From: JALZHR01 sp036389695
GTDB lineage: Bacteria > Acidobacteriota > Blastocatellia > Pyrinomonadales > Pyrinomonadaceae
Assembly: GCA_036389695.1 (NCBI GenBank)
Contig: DASVWG010000020.1
Span: forward strand, 1-9,759
DNA length: 9,759 bases
Direction of reading: 5' to 3'
Made by a program: the position numbers and the translations under genes. Within the stretch, counting starts at the first letter, position 1; every line of letters starts with the position of its first letter. Below the pieces are notes generated by a model, which ran no database searches, was not told the DNA's origin, and was given only the letters and a program-made list of their open reading frames with translations. This document shows positions 5,933 through 9,759 of this stretch, one piece after another.

Positions 5933-6955
5933 ATGAAAAGCGAGTTTGACTTCATCGAAAAACTTCGCCGCCGCGTGCAAACGAACGCCGCGAAAACCGG
6001 CATCGGCGACGACTGCGCGGTGATTCCGAAAGACGCGAAAACGGATTTGGTGATAACGGCGGATTTGCTGGTTGAAAACATTGATTTCAGGCTCGAATGG
6101 ACGACGGCGGAATTTGTCGGGCACAAGGCGCTGGCGGTTTCGCTTTCGGACGTCGCGGCGATGGGCGCGAAACCGGTCTGGTCGATGATTTCGATTGGCG
6201 TTCCCGAAAAAATCTGGAAGACCGATTTTGTCGATGAATTTTACGCAGGCTGGTTTCGGCTGGCGAAAAAATTCGATGTCGAGCTAATCGGCGGCGACGT
6301 TTCCCGAACGCCGGACAAAATCGTGATTGATTCGATTGCGGCGGGCGAGACGAGAAAAGGAAAAGCCGTTTTGCGGTCAGGCGCGAGGGCTGGCGATTTG
6401 ATTTTTGTGACCGGAAATTTAGGCGGCGCGGCGGCGGGTTTGAAGCTTTTGGAAGCGGGCGAAAGATACGAAAAACGCTCAAAGAGTTTTGTTCAAAAGC
6501 TTTTATGGCGACAGTTGAAGCCGAATCCGCAGACGGAAATCGGGCGCATCTTAGGCGAAAAAAATCTGGCGACGGCGATGATTGATTTAAGTGACGGGCT
6601 TTCGTCGGATTTGGCGCATTTGTGTCGCGAGAGCAAAATCGGCGCGCGGATTTTTGCGGAGAAAATTCCATCGGACGAAAATTTGCGGAAATTTTTAACG
6701 CCAAGCCGCCAAACCGCCAAGCCGCAAAATAAAAAAACCCGGATTTCGGACGAAATGGATTTCGCTTTGCACGGCGGCGAAGATTTTGAGCTGCTTTTTA
6801 CGGCAAATCCGAAAAAAAATTTTCGACTGGAAAAAGAGCTGCGAAATTTTAATTTTAGCTGTATCGGAAGGACGACCGTAACTGCGGAAATAATTGAGCT
6901 TATATCCGCAGACAAAACTGCGATTTTAGAACGGAAAGGTTTTCGGCATTTTTGA
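5933..6955 (+). CDS. thiL: Thiamine-monophosphate kinase
   Basis: 340 residues from this start; typical ThiL is about 320-330. It phosphorylates thiamine monophosphate to the diphosphate with ATP and Mg, the last step of TPP synthesis. Visible family motifs in order are GIGDDCAV (about 23-30), TADLLVENIDF (42-52, in the place of DTLVEGVHF), GHKALAVSLSDVAAMGAKP (63-81), GGDVSRTP (120-127), MIDLSDGLSSDL (216-227) and GGEDFELLF (281-289). The ATG at 5933 was preferred to the TTG at 5894 because the family begins close to the SEFDFI-type segment. An extra Pro/Gln/Lys-rich insert at about 256-268 is encoded by an 8-bp tandem repeat. It is divergent from merR. Confidence 0.93.
   Translation: MKSEFDFIEKLRRRVQTNAAKTGIGDDCAVIPKDAKTDLVITADLLVENIDFRLEWTTAEFVGHKALAVSLSDVAAMGAKPVWSMISIGVPEKIWKTDFVDEFYAGWFRLAKKFDVELIGGDVSRTPDKIVIDSIAAGETRKGKAVLRSGARAGDLIFVTGNLGGAAAGLKLLEAGERYEKRSKSFVQKLLWRQLKPNPQTEIGRILGEKNLATAMIDLSDGLSSDLAHLCRESKIGARIFAEKIPSDENLRKFLTPSRQTAKPQNKKTRISDEMDFALHGGEDFELLFTANPKKNFRLEKELRNFNFSCIGRTTVTAEIIELISADKTAILERKGFRHF
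6699..6725 (+). repeat. 8-bp tandem repeat inside thiL
   Basis: cgccaagc, cgccaaac, cgccaagc and a partial cgc. It encodes part of a low-complexity insert just before the conserved GGEDFELL block and keeps the frame. It resembles intergenic short-period repeats rather than normal thiL sequence. Confidence 0.8.
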
Positions 6956-6993
6956 TTTTTTTTTAGATTTCGAAAAAATTTTACAAAAAACTC

Positions 6994-7023
6994 TTGACAA
7001 GCGATTTTTAGTCGTGCTAAAAC
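6994..7023 (+). promoter_or_regulatory. Strong sigma70-type promoter with extended -10
   Basis: TTGACA at 6994-6999, an 18-nt spacer containing TG one base before the -10, and TAAAAC at 7018-7023. The predicted transcript starts near 7030, after which ctttca/tgaaag can form a small leader hairpin. Confidence 0.65.
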
Positions 7024-7072
7024 TTTCAACTGTTTGCTGAAAGGCGGACGAAATTTTTTGGAGATAATTTTG

Positions 7073-7240
7073 ATGACGCAAAGTTGGATACATACAAACC
7101 AGAGAACGATTGGCAGCGCCGCCGCGATTGAAATGCGGTCGGGTAGAAGCCTGTCGGCGACGGTTTTGTGTGTCAGTTTTGAAAATTCAAATTATCAACC
7201 CAAACCGAGCGGGTTAGATCGTCTCGGCAGGAAGATTTAG
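7073..7240 (+). CDS. Small protein of 55 residues, unrecognised
   Basis: The start ATG at 7073 is preceded by ggag at 7060-7063, and the promoter at 6994-7023 points at it. An in-frame Met at 7034 would give 68 residues but lies almost on the predicted transcription start. The product begins MTQSWIHTNQRTIGSAAAIE and ends KPSGLDRLGRKI; it has no transmembrane helix and one Cys, and I recognise no domain. It is followed directly by the GC-rich hairpin at 7247-7270. It could be a true small protein, a leader peptide or a chance ORF; the promoter and ribosome-binding site favour expression. Confidence 0.5.
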   Translation: MTQSWIHTNQRTIGSAAAIEMRSGRSLSATVLCVSFENSNYQPKPSGLDRLGRKI

Positions 7241-7246
7241 ATTAGC

Positions 7247-7270
7247 GGGAGCGGCTTCGTTTCCGCTCCC
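7247..7270 (+). terminator. GC-rich hairpin after the small ORF
   Basis: gggagcgg (7247-7254) pairs with ccgctccc (7263-7270) around the loop cttcgttt. It is followed by an A-tract, not a T-tract, so intrinsic termination on the plus strand is doubtful. On the minus strand the stem follows a T-rich tract rather than preceding one. A transcript-stabilising or switching role is possible. Confidence 0.45.
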
Positions 7271-7316
7271 AAAGCAAAAAAAAATTTAAGAGTTTTAGAA
7301 AACTCGAATTTGTTTT

Positions 7317-7365
7317 AGGAGCGGTGACGCAAGTTTCTCTGAGAGACTTAAAAGTTGCCGCTCCT
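7317..7365 (+). ncRNA. Two-layer hairpin with a stem repeated from the preceding hairpin
   Basis: aggagcgg (7317-7324) pairs with ccgctcct (7358-7365). Inside, aagtttc (7331-7337) pairs with gagactt (7343-7349, one G-U) around the loop tctga. The next bases are tttctcgttttt, so this could terminate transcription from 6994. The outer stem is almost identical to that at 7247-7270, allowing alternative pairing. No Rfam family recognised by eye. Confidence 0.5.
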
Positions 7366-7385
7366 TTCTCGTTTTTCGAGGTTCT

Positions 7386-7413
7386 TTGACAATTGAAGCA
7401 ATTTTTTTTGAAT
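7386..7413 (+). promoter_or_regulatory. Promoter before the candidate ncRNA and tRNA array
   Basis: TTGACA at 7386-7391, a 16-nt spacer with an eight-T run, and TTGAAT at 7408-7413. It is placed to start transcription at or within the 5' strand of the ncRNA closing stem, and is the only clear promoter seen ahead of the tRNA array. Confidence 0.5.
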
Positions 7414-7545
7414 GGTGAAGGCAGTTGGGTAAGATTGATTCTTTCGGTAACTTTGGCGAGTCTGTGAAAGAAACCAATCTTGGCTGCTCACACGGGGCAT
7501 TTGTGTGCCTTCGTGCGTCTAACCGCCTGCCTTCACCTGTTTTTA
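7414..7545 (+). ncRNA. Candidate structured RNA upstream of the tRNA array
   Basis: A closing stem ggtgaaggcag (7414-7424) with ctgccttcacc (7527-7537), 11 bp perfect, is followed by gtttttat. Inside, a long hairpin is formed by aagattg (7431-7437)/caatctt (7475-7481) stacked on ttctttc (7439-7445)/gaaagaa (7466-7472). A second hairpin is formed by cacac (7489-7493)/gtgtg (7503-7507). A promoter-like sequence sits immediately upstream and a T-tract downstream, so it looks like an independent small RNA or a leader that controls read-through into tRNA-Tyr 34 nt further on. It does not match SRP RNA, tmRNA, T-box or TPP signatures by eye. Its layout (closing stem and internal bubbles) could suit a short 6S-like RNA. 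Confidence 0.55.
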
Positions 7546-7570
7546 TAACAAATTTTTGAAAAGTTTTCAC

Positions 7571-7654
7571 GCATCAGTCGCCGCTTTGGAAAGGCAAGCA
7601 GTCTGTAAAACTGTGGCTTTCACAGCCGTGAAGGTTCGAGTCCTTCCTGATGCA
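7571..7654 (+). tRNA. tRNA-Tyr(GTA)
   Basis: The acceptor gcatcag pairs with ctgatgc, A73 follows, and no CCA is encoded. The anticodon stem gcagt/actgt (one G-U) holds the loop ctGTAaa. A long variable arm (ggct...agcc) follows, as expected for bacterial tRNA-Tyr, and the T arm gaagg/ccttc has the loop ttcgagt. Position 14 appears to be C rather than the near-universal A. Confidence 0.93.
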
Positions 7655-7664
7655 TCGGAATTAA

Positions 7665-7811
7665 GGGATGAGGGATGAAGGATGAAGGATGAATAAAGAA
7701 AGTTTTGAGTTTTGAGTTTTGAGTATTGAGTTTGCGAAAATCATTCATTCAAAACTCAAAATTTAAAATTCAAAACTTTTTCATCCCTCATCCCTCATCC
7801 TTCATCCCTTA
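7665..7811. repeat. Nested heptad-repeat palindrome in the Tyr-Gly spacer
   Basis: Outer left units gggatga, gggatga, aggatga, aggatga (7665-7692) pair with outer right units tccctca, tccctca, tccttca, tccctta (7784-7811). Inner left units gttttga (three) and gtattga (7702-7729) face inner right units tcaaaac, tcaaaat, ttaaaat, tcaaaac (7749-7776). Two different 7-bp motifs are nested in one hairpin that fills the spacer. Confidence 0.92.
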
Positions 7812-7815
7812 TCAA

Positions 7816-7891
7816 GTGAGCGAAACTCAAACGGCTGAGTGCCGGTCTTCCAAACCGGATATTGCGGGTTCGATTCCCGTCGCTCACTCCA
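7816..7891 (+). tRNA. tRNA-Gly(TCC)
   Basis: The acceptor gtgagcg pairs with cgctcac, U73 fits glycine, and CCA is encoded (7889-7891). The D arm is actc/gagt with GG in the loop, the anticodon stem ccggt/accgg carries the loop ctTCCaa, and the T loop is ttcgatt. Positions 8-9 read AA, so U8 is missing, and the second acceptor pair is U-A rather than the usual C-G of glycine tRNAs. Confidence 0.9.
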
Positions 7892-7895
7892 AATA

Positions 7896-7995
7896 TTTTA
7901 GATTTTAGATTGCCGATTTTAGATTGGAAGCGGAATTTTTTATTTTTTTTCCTCATCTAATCTAGAATCGGCAATCTAAAATCTAAAATCTAAAA
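7896..7995. repeat. Heptad-repeat palindrome in the Gly-Trp spacer
   Basis: The left arm is ttttaga, ttttaga, ttgccga, ttttaga (7896-7923). The right arm, about 7956-7995, is the reverse complement of a similar series with one extra unit. A T-rich loop lies between them. Confidence 0.92.
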
Positions 7996-8002
7996 TTCCT
8001 TT

Positions 8003-8077
8003 AGGCGCGTAGTTTAACCGGCAAAACGTCGGTCTCCAAAACCGAAGTTCCCCGTTCAAATCGGGGCGTGCCTGCCA
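8003..8077 (+). tRNA. tRNA-Trp(CCA)
   Basis: The acceptor aggcgcg pairs with cgtgcct (one G-U), G73 fits tryptophan, and CCA is encoded (8075-8077). The D arm is gttt/aaac with CCGG in the loop, the anticodon stem tcggt/accga holds the loop ctCCAaa, and the T arm ccccg/cgggg has the loop ttcaaat. The core bases look normal. Confidence 0.94.
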
Positions 8078-8137
8078 ATTTTAATTTCCTGCAAAGAGCC
8101 AAGAAAAAACTCTTTTCCTCACCTCACCAATTTCTGC

Positions 8138-8221
8138 GGAAGGTTAGCCTAACCGGTAAGGCAGCAGTCTTGAAAACTGCCGCGCATGAGTCGCTTGCGG
8201 GTTCGAGTCCCGTGCCTTCCT
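8138..8221 (+). tRNA. tRNA-Ser(TGA)
   Basis: The acceptor ggaaggt pairs with gccttcc (one G-U). The D stem is gcc/ggc with CCGG in the loop, and the anticodon stem gcagt/actgc carries the loop ctTGAaa. A class II variable arm (gcg/cgc) and a T loop ttcgagt follow. No CCA is encoded, and base 73 reads T where serine tRNAs usually have G. The spacer before it (8078-8137) is the only long one in the array without a heptad palindrome; it has just a weak aagag/ctctt hairpin. Confidence 0.92.
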
Positions 8222-8226
8222 TTAAC

Positions 8227-8281
8227 GATTGCGGGTCTGGGATTGCGGATTTGGGATTTTGTTTCAATCCGCAATCCCAAA
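8227..8281. repeat. Heptad-repeat palindrome in the Ser-Arg spacer
   Basis: The left units are gattgcg, ggtctgg, gattgcg, gatttgg, gattttg (8227-8261). The right arm, about 8265-8281, is complementary; the core tgggattgcggatt (8238-8251) pairs perfectly over 14 bp with 8266-8279. Confidence 0.88.
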
Positions 8282-8289
8282 TTCAAAAC

Positions 8290-8364
8290 GGCTTCGTAGC
8301 TCAATGGAATCAGAGCGCAGGTCTACGAAACCTGAGGTTGTGCGTTCGAGTCGCACCGGAGCCA
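8290..8364 (+). tRNA. tRNA-Arg(ACG)
   Basis: The acceptor ggcttcg pairs with cggagcc (one G-U), A73 fits arginine, and no CCA is encoded. The D arm is gctc/gagc with GG in the loop, the anticodon stem caggt/acctg holds the loop ctACGaa (A34 presumably edited to inosine), and the T arm gtgcg/cgcac has the loop ttcgagt. Confidence 0.95.
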
Positions 8365-8372
8365 TCGAAATT

Positions 8373-8454
8373 AATTACGAATTAAAAATTAAAAATTACG
8401 AATTGAAAGAATAAATCCGACATTCTTAATTTTTAATTCGTAATTTTTAATTGA
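8373..8454. repeat. Heptad-repeat palindrome in the Arg-Gln spacer
   Basis: The left units are aattacg, aattaaa, aattaaa, aattacg, aattgaa (8373-8407). The right arm (8423-8454) reads, as reverse complement, aattaaa, aattacg, aattaaa, aattaag. The arms pair when shifted by two units, with one mismatch and one indel. Confidence 0.9.
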
Positions 8455-8458
8455 ATAT

Positions 8459-8533
8459 TTCGGGGTCGTCCAATCGAGAGGATGCCTGACTTTGAATCAG
8501 GAGACAAAGGTTTGAATCCTTTCCCCGAAGCCA
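8459..8533 (+). tRNA. tRNA-Gln(TTG)
   Basis: The acceptor ttcgggg pairs with ccccgaa. The weak U1-A72 pair and G73 are typical of glutamine tRNAs, and CCA is encoded (8531-8533). The D arm is gtcc/ggat, the anticodon stem cctga/tcagg carries the loop ctTTGaa, and the T arm is aaagg/ccttt. The T loop is tttgaat, so base 56 is U instead of C, and D-loop base 19 is A instead of G, a compensating pair. Confidence 0.92.
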
Positions 8534-8542
8534 ATTTTATTT

Positions 8543-8618
8543 CTGCGTGTAGCCTAATGTTTAAGGCGCTTGCTTTGGGCGCAAGAGTATGGGAGTTCGA
8601 TTCTCTCCACGCAGACCA
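8543..8618 (+). tRNA. tRNA-Pro(TGG)
   Basis: The acceptor ctgcgtg pairs with cacgcag, C1-G72 and A73 fit proline, and CCA is encoded (8616-8618). The D arm is gcct/aggc, the anticodon stem cttgc/gcaag holds the loop ttTGGgc with G37, and the T arm is gggag/ctctc. The D loop is aatgttta with a single G, so base 19 is U and cannot pair normally with C56. It lies only 9 nt after tRNA-Gln. Confidence 0.92.
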
Positions 8619-8636
8619 AATTATTTTGAGTCAAGG

Positions 8637-8661
8637 AAATAGTTCAAGACTATTTTTATTT
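8637..8661 (+). terminator. Intrinsic terminator of the tRNA array
   Basis: aaatagt (8637-8643) pairs with actattt (8649-8655) around tcaag, followed by ttattt. The stem is AT-rich and only 7 bp, with a possible outer gtca/tgac. It lies 18 nt after the last canonical tRNA. Confidence 0.6.
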
Positions 8662-8694
8662 GTGACCTAAACGAATTTCTTTTATATTTGCGAA

Positions 8695-8941
8695 ATGAAA
8701 CAATGCACAAAATGCAAAAGTGAGTATGAAATTTCTCAATATGGACTGTGGTATTTCTGATTGGCGGGTTTTGGAGTTTGACCATAGAGACAGAAAAACC
8801 AAAAGAATCAACATTGCGGATTCAACTAAATACTCATTAAAAGTAGCCAAAGAAGAGATTGCTAAATGTGATATTGTTTGCGCCAATTGTCACAATATCA
8901 GAACAATTGAGCAAAGAGATTATTATTCAGGTCTCAGATAA
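8695..8941 (+). pseudogene. Broken HNH endonuclease gene
   Basis: Two frames carry parts of one HNH family protein. From the ATG at 8695 the first frame reads MKQCTKCKSEYEIS and stops at 8758-8760; this is the usual N-terminal CxxC zinc finger. The next frame carries the C-terminal core to the stop at 8941: DCGISDWRVLEFDHRD, then NIADSTKYSLKVAKEEIAKC, then DIVCANCHNIRT. These match the family's CVDCG-LEFDHR and EEIAKCDVVCANCHRRRT blocks, with the HNH His, the CANCH Cys pair and the Asn retained. The region normally joining them (roughly 50-60 residues, with the second CxxC) is missing, and the frames differ, so an internal deletion with frameshift is the simplest reading. A short 73-residue product from the GTG at 8720 remains possible. 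Confidence 0.75.
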
Positions 8942-8971
8942 TTCAACTTTTCTTACCAAATACTATTCACG

Positions 8972-9048
8972 CTGACGTAGCACAACTCGGCAGGTACAGT
9001 TCTCTTAGGAACAAATTGGTGTGAGTTCGAATCCTGCCGCCCAGACCA
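8972..9048 (+). tRNA. Degenerate tRNA-like sequence with encoded CCA
   Basis: A good T loop (ttcgaat, 9026-9032), the 3' half cgcccag-A-CCA (9038-9048) and a D-arm-like stretch with CGG mark this as tRNA-derived. The stems are poor: the acceptor pairs only ctg/cag plus two bases, D-stem gcac/gtac has one mismatch, T-stem gtgag/cctgc has one mismatch. The anticodon stem gttc/gaac closes a 6-nt loop tCTTag. Read as a lysine-type loop the anticodon is CTT, with one base lost; a register giving Leu TAG has a worse stem. Probably a decayed tRNA-Lys, possibly a functional unusual tRNA. Confidence 0.45.
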
Positions 9049-9057
9049 AATCTTAGT

Positions 9058-9717
9058 TTAATGAACCGTGCCGCCGTAGAGTCTGAGCCGACCGTTTTCC
9101 TGTTTGACGATGGTGGTCGTCAAAGAAATATTTCTGACGTCCCAGTAATCGAATGTTTGATTTGACGCGGCGTGTTTGAGCGGGCGGAAACCCGTTATCA
9201 AATATTTCTCTTTGAGTTTCGCACGGGCGGAATTTTTCACTGAAACTTTCTCCGTCACGAATAAAACAAAAGTCGGATTTCTTTCGGGAATTTTCGTCGC
9301 CTGATTAAAAATTTCGATGACTTCGGGCGCAAGATTTATCTGAATTACAGCTTGCCTGTTCGTTTCATTCGAAAGCGATTTTTTCGTAAAAATCCCTTCG
9401 GAAATTTTCGTCGATTTTTTCCTGAGGCGCTTGTTGTAGCTTTTATTCCGAATTATCGGTGGAATGTATTCGCGGTTATTGTCTGACTTGCTCAAGCCGA
9501 GTTTTTTTATTTCGGAAAAATCCGTCAGATATAATTCATATTTTATTTTCCAGAAGCTTTTCGGATTGTCGAAGCCGACGTCCTGCGGAGTCGGGTCGCC
9601 GACGAGAAAAAAATGTAAATTTGTGTTTTCCAGCAAATTTTCCGCCGGATTTTGAGCGAAAGACGAAAGAGCAAGCAAAAGAATCAGCAACAAAATCGGC
9701 AAAATTTTCCGGCTCAT
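9058..9717 (-). CDS. Secreted protein of unknown function
   Basis: 219 residues. It has a classic Sec signal peptide: MSRK, a Leu/Ile core, then SSFA, with cleavage likely after Ala21. The mature part is basic and soluble with mixed strands and helices, has no Cys, and contains no motif I recognise. Notable segments are HFFLVGDPTPQDVGFDNPKSFWKIKYEL near the mature start, a very basic stretch NKSYNKRLRKKSTK (about 91-104), and a C-terminal YWDVRNISLTTTIVKQENGRLRLYGG. The ATG at 9717 is preceded by ggag eight bases away. It is convergent with the tRNA array and its stop lies 10 nt from the CCA of the tRNA-like sequence. Family unknown; expression from beyond the window edge. Confidence 0.8.
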   Translation of the reverse strand: MSRKILPILLLILLLALSSFAQNPAENLLENTNLHFFLVGDPTPQDVGFDNPKSFWKIKYELYLTDFSEIKKLGLSKSDNNREYIPPIIRNKSYNKRLRKKSTKISEGIFTKKSLSNETNRQAVIQINLAPEVIEIFNQATKIPERNPTFVLFVTEKVSVKNSARAKLKEKYLITGFRPLKHAASNQTFDYWDVRNISLTTTIVKQENGRLRLYGGTVH

Positions 9718-9759
9718 AACTTTTCTCCACGCGCTTTTATTTTCTCAAAAATTTTTCTC

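Noticed and set aside
7414..7545. Signal recognition particle RNA or T-box leader
   Set aside because: The conserved SRP tetraloop/asymmetric-loop sequence and the T-box AGGGTGG motif are both absent.
7295..7570. 91-codon minus-strand ORF
   Set aside because: It lies antisense to the structured ncRNA region, whose stems explain its composition; there is no ribosome-binding site or family resemblance.
7726..7908. 60-codon plus-strand ORF
   Set aside because: It runs through a heptad-repeat palindrome and tRNA-Gly; its sequence is explained by these and it has no independent coding signs.
8068..8385. 105-codon plus-strand ORF
   Set aside because: It overlaps the end of tRNA-Trp, all of tRNA-Ser and tRNA-Arg and a repeat; the product has no recognisable domain.
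7665..8454. CRISPR array formed by the repeats between tRNAs
   Set aside because: Units are 7 bp, contiguous, different in every spacer and inverted within each element; there are no 25-40 bp direct repeats with unique spacers and no cas gene.
8482..8670. 62-codon ORF across tRNA-Gln and tRNA-Pro
   Set aside because: It is fully explained by two foldable tRNA genes and the terminator.

Overview
The window carries ordinary bacterial housekeeping genes on its left two thirds and a compact, unusual tRNA array on its right. Phylum cannot be proven from 9.8 kb. Moderate-to-high GC codon use, gamma/ihf-free MerR-tRNA-Pro linkage, a lipoprotein Do-type protease and abundant short-period intergenic repeats would fit an Acidobacteriota lineage (Blastocatellia-like), but that placement is inference.

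Layout: (1) 2-2020, a polyamine pair: a deoxyhypusine-synthase-family protein (SpeY-like, 5' end outside the window) followed by an agmatinase-family ureohydrolase (speB). A heptanucleotide-repeat hairpin fills the gap between them. (2) 2021-2353, an intergenic region with a near-perfect 31-bp inverted repeat. (3) 2354-3925, a lipoprotein HtrA/DegP protease with two PDZ domains and an intrinsic terminator. (4) 3950-5145, a four-helix membrane protein and a Cys-rich, Vsr-like endonuclease that ends three bases from the convergent tRNA-Pro(GGG). (5) 5149-5932, on the minus strand, a MerR-family regulator followed by tRNA-Pro(GGG); both have recognisable promoters, each overlapped by a dyad sharing the core TTGCAATT. 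(6) 5933-6955, thiL (thiamine-monophosphate kinase). (7) 6994-7570, a strong promoter, an unrecognised 55-residue ORF and about 330 nt of highly structured non-coding sequence, including a candidate ncRNA with its own promoter and a T-tract. (8) 7571-8618, seven tRNA genes on the plus strand: Tyr(GTA), Gly(TCC), Trp(CCA), Ser(TGA), Arg(ACG), Gln(TTG), Pro(TGG). These are followed by a terminator, a broken HNH endonuclease gene and a degenerate tRNA-like sequence with an encoded CCA. (9) 9058-9717, minus strand, an unrecognised secreted protein.

The most unusual part is the tRNA array. Four of its inter-tRNA spacers hold a palindrome built from 7-bp tandem units. The unit sequence differs from spacer to spacer but the architecture is the same, and a fifth copy of the architecture sits directly against the speB start codon. 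Several array tRNAs also depart from near-universal tertiary-core bases: A8 in Gly, C14 in Tyr, U19 in Pro, and a covarying A19/U56 in Gln. Encoded CCA ends are present in some of the tRNAs and absent in others. Endonuclease-type genes lie beside both tRNA-Pro genes.
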